Source: Campylobacter showae
GTDB lineage: Bacteria > Campylobacterota > Campylobacteria > Campylobacterales > Campylobacteraceae
NCBI RefSeq assembly: GCF_004803815.1
Contig: NZ_CP012544.1
Coordinates: 310,001-374,000, forward strand
Direction: 5' to 3'
DNA: 64,000 bases
The notes under the pieces are model-generated. The model did not search any database and was not told the DNA's origin. It saw only the letters and a list, made by a program, of their open reading frames with translations. Both the position numbers and the translations under genes were made by a program. Position 1 is the first letter of the stretch. The number at the start of each line of letters is the position of its first letter. Of the stretch, positions 33,905 to 42,489 are shown in pieces.

Positions 33905-34030
33905 CGCCCGCGGCACGCGACGTCGGCGAGATCAAATGTGTCAGCAATTATGATCTTTAAAATTTGATTTTCCGCACCTAAAATTTGCGCGATCCCAAAA
34001 TACTGTGCGAATTCCAAAGCCAATTTAAAT
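33905..34030 (-). pseudogene. Degenerate fragment of a second DUF2809 gene
   Basis: The minus strand reads LALEFAQYFGIAQILGAENQ, then ILKIIIADTFDLADVAC, before stops intervene. This parallels the intact DUF2809 protein encoded at 35582-36040 (AALELAQYLGAVQILGIENK and ILKVMIGGTFDFADLLC). Only the middle to C-terminal part survives. It sits just downstream of the hydrolyase beta gene, so intact and broken copies flank the alpha/beta pair. Confidence 0.75.
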
Positions 34031-34087
34031 TTGCAAATTTAGCGCAAATTTAAATCGCATCAGCCCTGCCACACGGCCCAAATTTAG

Positions 34088-34699
34088 CTACTTTATGAAC
34101 CCGACCTGCGGTAAAATTTCAGCTAGTGCCGCGTCCTTTTTCTCGTTAAATTTGACCTTGTTTTGCTCAAAAAGATTATTTCCGTGCGCGTCTATGGAGA
34201 CGATGAGCGGACCAAACTCCTTCACGCGGTACTTCCACAACGTCTCTGGCATCCCAAGCTCCGTCCAGTCCGCGCTCTCGATCTCCTCGACCTGCGTCGC
34301 GGCCACCACCGCGCAGCCCGCAGGAAATACGCAGTGTATCGCGCCAAACTCCTTGCAGCCGCTCATCGTGCCCTCTCCCATGCCACCTTTGCCGACTATC
34401 AGGCGCACGCCCGTTTTAGCGATAAATTCGCGCTCGAATTTCTCCATCCGCATGCTCGTAGTCGGCCCCACGGAGACTATTTCAAAGCTTTTTTCACCGG
34501 TTTTTCTGATGATCGGCCCCGCGTGCAAGATCGCGCCACCGCGGATATCAAGCGGTAGCTCGCGGCCCTCCTGCACGACGCGTCTGTGCGGCACGTCGCG
34601 GCAGGTGACGATGTGTCCGGTTAGGTAGATCACGTCGCCGATTTTGATATCCGCTAGATCATCGGGCGCGATCGGCGTGGTTAAAATTTTCTTACTCAT
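34088..34699 (-). CDS. Class I fumarase / tartrate dehydratase, beta subunit
   Basis: The 203-residue protein is the C-terminal (beta) half of the Fe-S hydro-lyase family. It has the swivelling-domain signatures [30 protein letters not shown] and the [13 protein letters not shown] motif, followed by [10 protein letters not shown]. Sizes (297 + 203) are close to E. coli TtdA/TtdB, but the two activities (fumarate hydration versus L-tartrate dehydration) cannot be separated by eye. It overlaps the alpha gene by 4 bases. Last gene of the lar-linked operon. Confidence 0.88.
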   Translation of the reverse strand: MSKKILTTPIAPDDLADIKIGDVIYLTGHIVTCRDVPHRRVVQEGRELPLDIRGGAILHAGPIIRKTGEKSFEIVSVGPTTSMRMEKFEREFIAKTGVRLIVGKGGMGEGTMSGCKEFGAIHCVFPAGCAVVAATQVEEIESADWTELGMPETLWKYRVKEFGPLIVSIDAHGNNLFEQNKVKFNEKKDAALAEILPQVGFIK

Positions 34700-35589
34700 A
34701 GCGCGAACTCCTTGTGCGATTTTACGTCGAAATTTAGCCCCGCATCCCAGACGATGTGCCCTTTGCGGTGCGACCAGCAGCCCACGTTTACGGCGACGGC
34801 GATGACGCTAGGATGGCGGGCGCAGTTTTCGATATGCACGCCCATGACCGAGCTTGCGCCGCTCATGCCTTGCGGGCCGAGGCCGATTTTATTTATGCCA
34901 TCTTCGAGTAGCTTTTCGGTTAGCGCGGCTCGCTCGTTTGGATTTGTCGAGCCAAGAGGCCTCATCAATGCTTTTTTAGATAGCAAGGATGCCACGTCGA
35001 TCGAGGTGCCCACGCCCACTAGTAGCGGCGGACAGGCGTTTATGCCGTAGCTCGTCATTATATCCATGACGAATTTCACGACGCCCTCATAGCCCATGCC
35101 GGGCATCAGCACGGTCGCCTTGCCGGGCAGGCTACAGCCGCCGCCAGCCATATAGGTGTGTATCTCGCACTCGCTGCTTTGCGGCACGATCTCCCAAAAT
35201 ACGCTCGGCGTGCCCTTGCCGACGTTTTTACCGGTGTTGTACTCGTCAAAGGTCTCGACGCTGTTGTGACGCAGCGGAGCCTCGCGCGTCGCTCGCAGTA
35301 CTGCCTCGCGCAGCAGCTCCTCAAGCTCGCCGATGAGCGGGAAGTTCGCTCCGCAGCGCACGAAAAACTGTATCACGCCCGTATCCTGGCAGGACGGACG
35401 ATCTAGCTCCTTGGCTAGGCGCTGATTTTCAAACATCGTTTTGTAGATCTCTCTCGCCAGCGGCTGCGTCTCGCGCTCGGCGAGCTCGCTTAGTTTCGCC
35501 GTCACGTCATCGGGCAGCACCTTGCCCGTGTAGCCGACGAATTTCGCCATGACCTCGGTCATCTTTTGCACGGCTTTTTCTTTATCCAT
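34696..35589 (-). CDS. Class I fumarase / tartrate dehydratase, alpha subunit
   Basis: The 297-residue alpha half carries the [4Fe-4S]-binding cysteines expected for class I hydro-lyases: in [14 protein letters not shown], in [12 protein letters not shown], and in a later C ([11 protein letters not shown]). The start at 35589 follows GGAGAAGCG, better than an upstream in-frame ATG. It overlaps the DUF2809 gene by 8 bases and the beta gene by 4. Oxygen-labile class I enzymes fit a microaerobe or anaerobe that respires fumarate. Confidence 0.9.
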   Translation of the reverse strand: MDKEKAVQKMTEVMAKFVGYTGKVLPDDVTAKLSELAERETQPLAREIYKTMFENQRLAKELDRPSCQDTGVIQFFVRCGANFPLIGELEELLREAVLRATREAPLRHNSVETFDEYNTGKNVGKGTPSVFWEIVPQSSECEIHTYMAGGGCSLPGKATVLMPGMGYEGVVKFVMDIMTSYGINACPPLLVGVGTSIDVASLLSKKALMRPLGSTNPNERAALTEKLLEDGINKIGLGPQGMSGASSVMGVHIENCARHPSVIAVAVNVGCWSHRKGHIVWDAGLNFDVKSHKEFAL

Positions 35590-36040
35590 CGCTTCTCCTT
35601 TGCTGGTTTTTACTTTCAAATTTTTCGGCGGCGCCCGCTAGGACGCAGCCCGCAGCGTAGCAGAGCAGATCGGCGAAATCAAACGTCCCGCCGATCATTA
35701 CTTTTAAAATTTTATTTTCTATGCCTAAAATTTGCACGGCGCCCAGATACTGCGCAAGCTCCAAAGCTGCCGCAAACGCGAAAATTTTAAGCGGTAAATT
35801 TAAAGGCGGCTCGCTAAAAGTAGCCCGCGTCAACGTGTAAAGCAAGATAACCGCCAAAACATCGCCCGCGTAGTGGCGCACGAAGCCGCCCTTTACGCAG
35901 ATCGCTATGTAAATTTCGATCGCTAAAATCAAAACCGCCACGGCTAAAAACGCTAGCCTCGTTCTCGCGCTTTGCCTCGTTTGCATATTTTGCGCAAGCT
36001 TTGTAGCGCTTTTTTGCTCTCTTAAATTTGCCTCTCGCAA
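35582..36040 (-). CDS. DUF2809 family membrane protein
   Basis: A 152-residue integral membrane protein with about four helices and the family landmarks RHYAGDVLAVILLYTLTRA, ELAQYLGAVQILG and GGTFDFADLLCYAAG. Start is a TTG at 36040 after AAAGGAAAGCG; an ATG 18 codons later (35986) is an alternative that would still precede the first helix. Function unknown. It overlaps the hydrolyase alpha gene by 8 bases and follows larB by 51 bases, so it appears to be part of the lar-hydrolyase operon. A broken second copy lies at 33905-34030. Confidence 0.8.
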   Translation of the reverse strand: MREANLREQKSATKLAQNMQTRQSARTRLAFLAVAVLILAIEIYIAICVKGGFVRHYAGDVLAVILLYTLTRATFSEPPLNLPLKIFAFAAALELAQYLGAVQILGIENKILKVMIGGTFDFADLLCYAAGCVLAGAAEKFESKNQQRRSDG

Positions 36041-36091
36041 CGCTTTCCTTTTAAATTTAGCCGTTAAATTTGCCTCGCGCGTGGCGTAAAT

Positions 36092-36838
36092 TCAGAGATG
36101 ATTTATCAGGCTCGCGTTGTACGCGGCGCCGAAGCCGTTGTCGATATTTACGACGCTCACGCCGTTTGCGCAGCTGTTTAGCATCGCTAGCAGCGCCGCT
36201 AGCCCGCCAAAGCTCGCGCCGTATCCCACGCTGGTGGGCACCGCGATCACCGGCACCCTCACGAGGCCTGCCAGCACGCTAGCTAGTGCACCCTCCATGC
36301 CGGCTACTGCGATCACGACCTTTGCGCCGCGTATCTGCTCTAAATTTGCGATCAGCCTATGCAGTCCCGCCACGCCCGCATCGCTAAATTTGCGCGCGTC
36401 GTTACCTAGAAATCTCGCCGTTTCGTATGCCTCCTCTACTACCGCGCCATCTGCGGTGCCCGCGGAGACTATCGCGATGTAGCTTTGCGTGAGCGCGGGC
36501 TCTTTAAATTTGACGCTGATGACGCGGCCGCGAGCGTTAAACTCCGCCTGCGGCAAGATTTCGAGCACCCGCTTGAAAACCCGCTCGTTTGTGCGCGTGA
36601 TCAGGATGTTTTGCCCTCTCGCGCCGATCGCACCAGCGATACGTAAAATTTCATCATCCGTCTTGCCCTCGCCGTAGATTACTTCGCCCGCGCCGTTTCG
36701 CAGGGCGCGCTGGGTGTCGATTTTGGCGCAGCCCACGTCCTCGTAGGGGTAGTTTTTCAGGTATTTTAGTGCCTCTTGCTCGTTCACTCGGCCGCTTTTT
36801 ATCCCCGCAAAAAGCTCTAAAATTTCATCCTCTCTCAT
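36092..36838 (-). CDS. larB: Nickel-pincer cofactor biosynthesis protein LarB
   Basis: LarB carboxylates and hydrolyses nicotinic acid adenine dinucleotide to pyridinium-3,5-dicarboxylate mononucleotide, the first step of the nickel-pincer cofactor. The 248-residue protein has a PurE-like C-terminal domain (AIVSAGTADGAVVEEAYETA, VVIAVAGMEGALASVLAGLV, VPVIAVPTSVGYG). The start at 36838 follows GAGAGG at 9 bases; an ATG at 36847 is possible. It overlaps larE by 14 bases. Confidence 0.93.
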   Translation of the reverse strand: MREDEILELFAGIKSGRVNEQEALKYLKNYPYEDVGCAKIDTQRALRNGAGEVIYGEGKTDDEILRIAGAIGARGQNILITRTNERVFKRVLEILPQAEFNARGRVISVKFKEPALTQSYIAIVSAGTADGAVVEEAYETARFLGNDARKFSDAGVAGLHRLIANLEQIRGAKVVIAVAGMEGALASVLAGLVRVPVIAVPTSVGYGASFGGLAALLAMLNSCANGVSVVNIDNGFGAAYNASLINHL

Positions 36839-37607
36839 GCAAAACATCCTCTCTAAGCCCCTTTAGATCGAGCGTCACATCCGCAGCGCCGAGCATCACG
36901 AGCTGCCTAACGACGCTTTTAAATTTCGCGTCGTTTAGGAAGTCTCGCATGCTAGAAAAGGGCATTTGCAGCTTTATATTTTTGCGGTCGCACCGCGCGC
37001 GGACGTTTGCGTAACCGCTTACGATGAGTAGATTTTCCGCGGCTTCTATCAAATTTAGCTCGCTCTCATCGATCTCGCGCCCGTGCGGCAGGCGCGTTAG
37101 CAAGCACGCGTAGCCGGGCTTTTCGGCGGTTGGCAAGCCCAGCTCGCGAGATAGCTCGCGGATCTCGGATTTGGTTAAATTTATCAGCGGCGAGAGTACG
37201 CCTAGCTCCTCTTTTGCTTTGAGCCCGGGGCGGTGTTCGCCCAGATCGTCGCGGTTCGTGCCGTCTGCGACGCGGCTAAAGCCAAGCTCACGGGCGCGCT
37301 CGATCAGGCGCGAAAACACCGCCTTTTTGCACAGATAGCAGCGATTTTCGGGGTTATCTTTGATCTCCTCCGCGACGCCTAGCTCTAAAATTTCGTGCCT
37401 GATGCCGTAGATGCGGGCAAATTCCACGGCTTCGGCGATCTCGCGCGAGGACATATAGGGCGATCTGATTGTTATGCCGATCGCGCGCTCGCCCAGAGCG
37501 TCGTGCGCTGCGCGCAGCAACAGCGAGCTGTCCGCGCCGCCGCTAAATGCGACTGCTAGTTCGCCCAGCCCGCGCAGATCAGCCTTTAGTTTTTCTAGTT
37601 TCGTCAT
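36825..37607 (-). CDS. larE: ATP-dependent sacrificial sulfur transferase LarE
   Basis: LarE activates the cofactor's carboxylates with ATP and donates sulfur from a cysteine. The 260-residue protein has the PP-loop AFSGGADSSLLL at about 19-30, a conserved NRCYLCKKAVF, and KPGYACLLTRLPHG with the cysteine at the position of the sacrificial residue. More than one Cys is present, so a cluster-dependent (non-sacrificial) variant cannot be excluded. It overlaps larC by 29 bases and larB by 14 bases. Confidence 0.93.
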   Translation of the reverse strand: MTKLEKLKADLRGLGELAVAFSGGADSSLLLRAAHDALGERAIGITIRSPYMSSREIAEAVEFARIYGIRHEILELGVAEEIKDNPENRCYLCKKAVFSRLIERARELGFSRVADGTNRDDLGEHRPGLKAKEELGVLSPLINLTKSEIRELSRELGLPTAEKPGYACLLTRLPHGREIDESELNLIEAAENLLIVSGYANVRARCDRKNIKLQMPFSSMRDFLNDAKFKSVVRQLVMLGAADVTLDLKGLREDVLHERG

Positions 37608-38823
37608 AGATCTTCACCGCCTCTTTTCGCACCCGCTCGATCGTCGTGCCGTGCGCGAGCGCCGCGGCCTTGCACTCGTCAAATTCTGGTTTTGCTTTTT
37701 GCATTTGGCCGTTGCCAGAAATTTTAAGCCTTATTTTGCCGTATTTAGTCTCTACTTCGCAAAACTCGCGCGCAAGCTCGGTTTTCCTCACGGCGCACTC
37801 TCTAACTCCGATCGCCGTCGTGTGCGCGAAAATAAGCCCTTTTATCCGTGCGGCGTCCTTCTTGCGGCACAGCGCGTTTAGCTCAAAACCCGCGCGTCCT
37901 TTTTTCATAAAAATAGACCTGCTAAACACGTCCAGCGCGCCGCTATCTCGCAAAATATCGCAGGCAAGCGCGAAGCTCTCGGCGTCCATATCGTCGATGT
38001 TGGTGGAGATTAAAATCTGCTCGCAAACCTCGCCGTAGCCGCTTTTCGCGCTTAAATTCGGCTCGCCGCTCGCGCCTAAATCCTCGCTCGTTTCGCAAAG
38101 CATTACGCGAAGCACGTTTGCAAAACCAGCGGCGTCCTTACCGCCCGCGCCGTAGCCGATCTTTTCTATTTTAAAGCTCGCGCTGTCTGCAAATTCGTCC
38201 GCGCAAGCCTTTAAAATCGCCGCTCCCGTGGGCGTAGTCATCTCAAAATTTGCGCGCCCGAGGCCTACAGGCACGCCTTTTAAAATTTCGCAAACGGCGG
38301 GTGCTGGCACGCTAAGCGCGCCGTGATCGCAGATCGCTACGCCGCCGCCAAGCTCGATTTTGGAGCTTAGTACGCGTGAGACGCCTAAATTTTCAAAAAG
38401 ATATTCAAAACAGATCGCCGCGCCCGCTATATCGACGATAGAGTCTATCGCGCCAAGCTCGTGGAAATGCACCCGATCTATCTGCGTGCCGTGGACTTTG
38501 GCCTCGGCCTCGGCAACTGTGCGAAATATCGCGCCCGCTCTTTGTTTGCAGCTCTGGCTTAAATTTGAACTCTCTAAAATTTGCCTAATATCGGCGTAGC
38601 TTCGGGCGTGGGGCTGCGATTTTAGAGGCACGACGTCGATTTTTGTCGCGGCGATGCCGTTTTTTAGCACGTTTTTACGTTCCAAGCGAAATTCGCCGTC
38701 TAAATTTAACTTCTCAAGCTCGGCGCAAAGATAGTCAAAATCCACTCCGAGCCCCACCAGCGCGCCTAAATTCATATCGCCGCTAATGCCGCAGCTCGCG
38801 TCGTAATATAAAATTTTAGCCAA
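37579..38823 (-). CDS. larC: Nickel-inserting cyclometallase LarC
   Basis: LarC inserts nickel into the dithio-pyridinium nucleotide in a CTP-dependent reaction. The 414-residue protein starts ILYYDASCGISGDMNLGALV and has HFHELGAIDSIVDIAGAAI and GVRECAVRKTEL. It is a single uninterrupted frame, unlike Lactiplantibacillus plantarum where LarC1/LarC2 are joined by programmed frameshifting. It lies 2 bases after larA and overlaps larE by 29 bases. Confidence 0.94.
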   Translation of the reverse strand: MAKILYYDASCGISGDMNLGALVGLGVDFDYLCAELEKLNLDGEFRLERKNVLKNGIAATKIDVVPLKSQPHARSYADIRQILESSNLSQSCKQRAGAIFRTVAEAEAKVHGTQIDRVHFHELGAIDSIVDIAGAAICFEYLFENLGVSRVLSSKIELGGGVAICDHGALSVPAPAVCEILKGVPVGLGRANFEMTTPTGAAILKACADEFADSASFKIEKIGYGAGGKDAAGFANVLRVMLCETSEDLGASGEPNLSAKSGYGEVCEQILISTNIDDMDAESFALACDILRDSGALDVFSRSIFMKKGRAGFELNALCRKKDAARIKGLIFAHTTAIGVRECAVRKTELAREFCEVETKYGKIRLKISGNGQMQKAKPEFDECKAAALAHGTTIERVRKEAVKIYDETRKTKG

Positions 38824-38825
38824 AC

Positions 38826-40076
38826 TTACGCCTTAGGCACCGTCATCGAGCCAAACGGCAGGATGATGATTTTAGCGTCCGCACCCTTTTGCGTAAGCGC
38901 GTCGTCCACGGCCTTTTGGATGTCGTGGTATGGCTTTAGATGCACGGCGCGCATCTCCTCGTCGCTTAGATCACTCACCGCCCAAGTCTGCGCCCAGAGC
39001 GAGATTTCAGCCATCTTAGCGGCCTTGTGATAGCCGAGCTTAAAGCCCGCGCTGATCTTTTCTAGCACCTTTTTAGGCGTATCCGCGGAAGCCATCAGAT
39101 CAAAAAACGGCTTTGGTCCGATGCCGGTGCGGCACTTTGCGACCATTATTAAAATTCCATCCTGTGCGAGTGCTAGTTTGCCGTTATCTAGGGCTTTTTG
39201 CGCCTGATAGAGATCGACGTCCATCGGATAGGGCGCGACCGAGATCACGATATCTGCCTTGCGCGGGATATTTACGCAAAAGACCTCGTCTGCCTTTTTC
39301 ACGCAGTCGTAAAAGCTGTCGTTTAAATCGCCCGCGCTTGCGTAATACACGCCGTGCTCGCTATCAAGCACCGTCTGGATCGAAAAAACGTCGATGTGCG
39401 CGAGCACCTTCATTGCGTCGATCATATCCTCGTGCACGGGATTGCCCTCTAGGCGCAGTGCCTGAGCGTCGGCGCTAAGAGCTAGTTTATGGTTTTGCGT
39501 GATGCTCTCATAAGACGCCGTGCCCGGCAAAAAGGCCTTTCTGCCGCCCGTGTAGCCCGCGAAATAGTGCGGCTCGACCGAGCCTATGACGATCACCTTT
39601 TTCGCCTCTGCCACGGCTTTGTTTAGATACATCTGCGTGCCGTTTTTGCTCTCGCCTAAAAACACCATCTCATCGTGTTTGGAGTCGTGATCGTGAACTT
39701 CGCCTTTGGCGTTAAGCTCGGCGTAAATTTCTTTGCCGAAGATCATCTCGTACTCATCGAGCGTACCCTCTCTATGGCAGCCCGTAGCGATGATGAAAAT
39801 TTTATTTTTCTCGCGGATTTTTGGGTAAATTTGCTTTAAAACTTTTGCCGTCGGCGTTGGACGAGTTCCGTCGTTTACGATGATGACGATCTTTTCATCG
39901 CCCGCGATAAACTCATCAAAGCTTTTTTGATTTATCGGATTTGCCAGAGCCTTTGCTATGAGCACCGTTTCGTCAAATTTGGCCACGGGGTTTGGATCGA
40001 AAACGCCGAGCAAATTTTTCTCGTTTATCTCTAAGCTTAGATGATCATCTTTGCCGTACGCGATAGGGATTTGCAT
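38826..40076 (-). CDS. larA: Nickel-pincer-dependent hydroxyacid racemase (LarA family)
   Basis: The 416-residue protein keeps all the key residues of L. plantarum lactate racemase with nearly the same spacing: R72 (DGTRPTP), H101 (GCHREG), H170 (VEPHYFAG), the cofactor-linking K180 (TGGRKAFLPG) and H196 (QNHKLA). The family is now known to include malate, hydroxyglutarate and phenyllactate racemases. First gene of a tight operon larA-larC-larE-larB-DUF2809-hydrolyase alpha-beta, divergent from a C4-dicarboxylate transporter. This context argues for a hydroxydicarboxylate substrate rather than lactate; that is inference. Confidence 0.9.
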   Translation of the reverse strand: MQIPIAYGKDDHLSLEINEKNLLGVFDPNPVAKFDETVLIAKALANPINQKSFDEFIAGDEKIVIIVNDGTRPTPTAKVLKQIYPKIREKNKIFIIATGCHREGTLDEYEMIFGKEIYAELNAKGEVHDHDSKHDEMVFLGESKNGTQMYLNKAVAEAKKVIVIGSVEPHYFAGYTGGRKAFLPGTASYESITQNHKLALSADAQALRLEGNPVHEDMIDAMKVLAHIDVFSIQTVLDSEHGVYYASAGDLNDSFYDCVKKADEVFCVNIPRKADIVISVAPYPMDVDLYQAQKALDNGKLALAQDGILIMVAKCRTGIGPKPFFDLMASADTPKKVLEKISAGFKLGYHKAAKMAEISLWAQTWAVSDLSDEEMRAVHLKPYHDIQKAVDDALTQKGADAKIIILPFGSMTVPKA

Positions 40077-40255
40077 ATTTCCTCCTTAAGCAGATTTATT
40101 AATTTTTTGTCTTGGGATTATATATCAAATTTTCTTTTAAATGCATTTAGATCAATTAAATTTGACTAGCGGCCGCGTCAAATTTGGTTAAATATATGAT
40201 TAATACTTACAAATGTATTTTTAATTTTTTTATTAGTATTTAATTTTAATATTTA

Positions 40256-40261
40256 TATAAT
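40256..40261 (+). promoter_or_regulatory. Probable -10 box of the Dcu-family gene
   Basis: TATAAT with an AT-rich, T-periodic upstream region, 29 bases before the ATG. The 214-base gap is shared with the divergent larA, so both units could respond to one regulator; no clear FNR-like or other palindrome was identified. Confidence 0.55.
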
Positions 40262-40290
40262 CGCGCCGTAATTTCCTAAAAGGAGAAAAA

Positions 40291-41970
40291 ATGGAATTCC
40301 TAACCAGTTTGAGTGAAAGCACTCAGTTCACTCTCCAGCTAATCGTAGTGCTCGGATGTTTATTCTACGGCGCTAAAAAAGGCGGTATGGCGCTAGGCGT
40401 ACTAGGCGGCATCGGTCTTGTTATCTTGGTATTTGCATTCGGTATGAAGCCGGGCAAACCCGCAGTAGACGTTATCCTCACGATCCTAGCCGTCGTCGTA
40501 GCAAGCTCCACGCTACAAGCCGCGGGCGGTCTTGACGTTATGCTTCAGATAGCGGAAAAAGCGCTAAGAAAAAATCCTAAATTCGTCTGTATCCTAGCCC
40601 CTCTTTGCGGCTGGATGCTAACGGTTCTATGCGGCACCGGACACACGGCTTATACGCTGCTACCGATCATTTACGACGTATCTATCAAAAGCGGCATCCG
40701 TCCGGAAAGACCGCTGGCTGCGACTACGATCTCGTCTCAGCTAGCTATCATCGCTAGCCCGGTTTCGGTTGCGGGCGTATCTATGGTCGCCGTTTTGCTA
40801 GGCACGGGCACCGTTCATATCGACGGCTTTACTAGCTACGTAGATCTACTAAAAGTCACTATCCCGTCAACCTTTATCGGTATGCTTATTATCGGTACTT
40901 ACTCGATCTTTAGAGGTAAAGACCTAGATAAAGACCCTGATTTCCAAGAGAGGATCAAAGACCCTGAGCAAAGAAAATATATCTACGGCTCAGACGAATC
41001 TCACTCGCTAATCGGCGTAAAACTTCCTGCTAAACAGTGGAACGTGATGTGGATATTCCTAGCTACCATCGCTATCGTGGCGGTTCTAGGCTACTATAAA
41101 CAGCTTCGCCCTAGCTGGACTAGCGACGTCCCGGGTAAATCTATCGAAATCGTAGTGGATAAAAAAGTAGTTAAAAACATCACCGTAAAAGACGGACAAG
41201 TAGTCTCTACCGTAGATAGTAGCAAAGTAGTCTCAAACGTAAAAGACAGTAAAGTAAAAGATGCTACTAAATTTATGAACGTAGAAGTTCTAGATAAAGA
41301 CAAAAAAGTAACTCAAAGCTTCGTACTTCAAGACGGTAACGTCGTCATAACCAAAGAGGGTAAAACCGAAACCGTCGCAAACGCTAGTATCGTAGTAAAA
41401 GATACTATGAAAAAGACCGCACCTCTAGGCATGGTCGATACGATCCAAATTTTCATGCTACTGGCCGCGTCTATCATGATGATCTACTCAGGCATCAAGG
41501 CTGCTAAGATCGCTCAAAACGAAATCTTCCACAGCGGTATGGTTGCGCTAGTAGCGATCTACGGTATCAGCTGGATGGCCGATACGATGTTCCACTCTCA
41601 CATCGAGATGCTAAAAGGCTCGCTAGGAGAGGTGATGAAGGCCTATCCGTGGATGTATATCGTCGTAGGTATGCTGATTTCTAAGTTCCTAAACTCTCAA
41701 GCAGCAGCTGCCGCGACATTCGTACCGCTTGCCGTTCAGATCGGCGTGGATCCAGGCATCATCGTCGCGTTTGCTACGGCTTGCTACGGATACTTTATCC
41801 TTCCAACATATCCAAGCGACCTTGCCGCGATCCAGTTTGACCGCTCAGGTACGACTAAGATCGGCAAATACGTCATCAACCACAGCTTTATCATCCCGGG
41901 CCTTATCGGCGTGTTTAGTTCGTGCGCAGTGGGTTGGGTGTTGGCTAATCTTTACGGATTTATTAAATAA
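40291..41970 (+). CDS. Dcu-family anaerobic C4-dicarboxylate transporter with extra domain
   Basis: A 559-residue transporter. Flanking parts match DcuA/Dcu[53 protein letters not shown] in the first half, and [14 protein letters not shown] and [12 protein letters not shown] in the second. DcuA/B are usually about 440-465 residues. The extra length comes from a hydrophilic, Lys/Asp/Val-rich insert at about 278-376, just after the KQLRPSW loop and before PLGMVDTIQ, rich in predicted beta strands. The family exchanges fumarate, malate and aspartate for succinate. It has a strong AAAGGAG ribosome-binding site and a terminator at 41981. Confidence 0.88.
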   Translation: MEFLTSLSESTQFTLQLIVVLGCLFYGAKKGGMALGVLGGIGLVILVFAFGMKPGKPAVDVILTILAVVVASSTLQAAGGLDVMLQIAEKALRKNPKFVCILAPLCGWMLTVLCGTGHTAYTLLPIIYDVSIKSGIRPERPLAATTISSQLAIIASPVSVAGVSMVAVLLGTGTVHIDGFTSYVDLLKVTIPSTFIGMLIIGTYSIFRGKDLDKDPDFQERIKDPEQRKYIYGSDESHSLIGVKLPAKQWNVMWIFLATIAIVAVLGYYKQLRPSWTSDVPGKSIEIVVDKKVVKNITVKDGQVVSTVDSSKVVSNVKDSKVKDATKFMNVEVLDKDKKVTQSFVLQDGNVVITKEGKTETVANASIVVKDTMKKTAPLGMVDTIQIFMLLAASIMMIYSGIKAAKIAQNEIFHSGMVALVAIYGISWMADTMFHSHIEMLKGSLGEVMKAYPWMYIVVGMLISKFLNSQAAAAATFVPLAVQIGVDPGIIVAFATACYGYFILPTYPSDLAAIQFDRSGTTKIGKYVINHSFIIPGLIGVFSSCAVGWVLANLYGFIK

Positions 41971-41980
41971 TCTTGCTTTT

Positions 41981-42010
41981 AGACAAGCTGCTTTTGCGGC
42001 TTGTCTTTTC
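41981..42010 (+). terminator. Terminator of the Dcu-family gene
   Basis: AGACAAGC pairs with GCTTGTCT around a short loop and is followed by TTTTCCC, 10 bases after the stop codon. Confidence 0.75.
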
Positions 42011-42141
42011 CCTTTATACTTCGTTGGATTTAAATTTTACTCGATCACTACCGACAAGGCAGCTCCCGTCGTAAAATTTAGATCCGCCTTGCCTAGAACA
42101 AAAATACTTCGCCTTATCGTTTTGTGCTCAAATTTGATATT

Positions 42142-42415
42142 AAATTTGCAAATTTGAGTCGCCGAGACCCACGCCTTGAAAATGTAAATTTAAACTTGCG
42201 CCGCTTTGCACTAGCAAAGCTATGTCGCCACCTCTCACGTGCAGTGGGGTTGGTAGGGGTTTGGGGGCGGAAGGGGCGACGCTTCGTAAGTAGAAACCCC
42301 TTCCGCCTCCCAAGAAAAAGAAAAACTAAAAAAATTTTAGAGAATCTTAAATTTGACAAAACCAAATTTTGGCATTTTTGCGGTACAGGTCTCGGCAGGT
42401 AAAATTTGCAAATTT
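42142..42415 (+). repeat. 270-bp structured non-coding element, copy B
   Basis: The ends are inverted repeats: AAATTTGCAAATTT-n5-GCCGAGACC at 42142-42169 and its reverse complement at 42388-42415. Inside are a small hairpin GCTTTGC/GCAAAGC (42203-42220) and the core CTCTCACGTGCAGTGGGG (42232-42249). A long hairpin follows, pairing TTTGGGGGCGGAAGGGG with CCCCTTCCGCCTCCCAA (42260-42313, 20-base loop). Core, hairpin and right end occur in the same order in copy A (6142-6411, opposite strand). It lies between the Dcu terminator and the 3' end of flhB. No protein is supported. Confidence 0.75.
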
Positions 42416-42489
42416 ATCCAAATTTGAGCGACGCAAATTTGACTCCGAATTTGGCTTCAAATTTACAGCTAAAAAGCCAAATTTAAATT

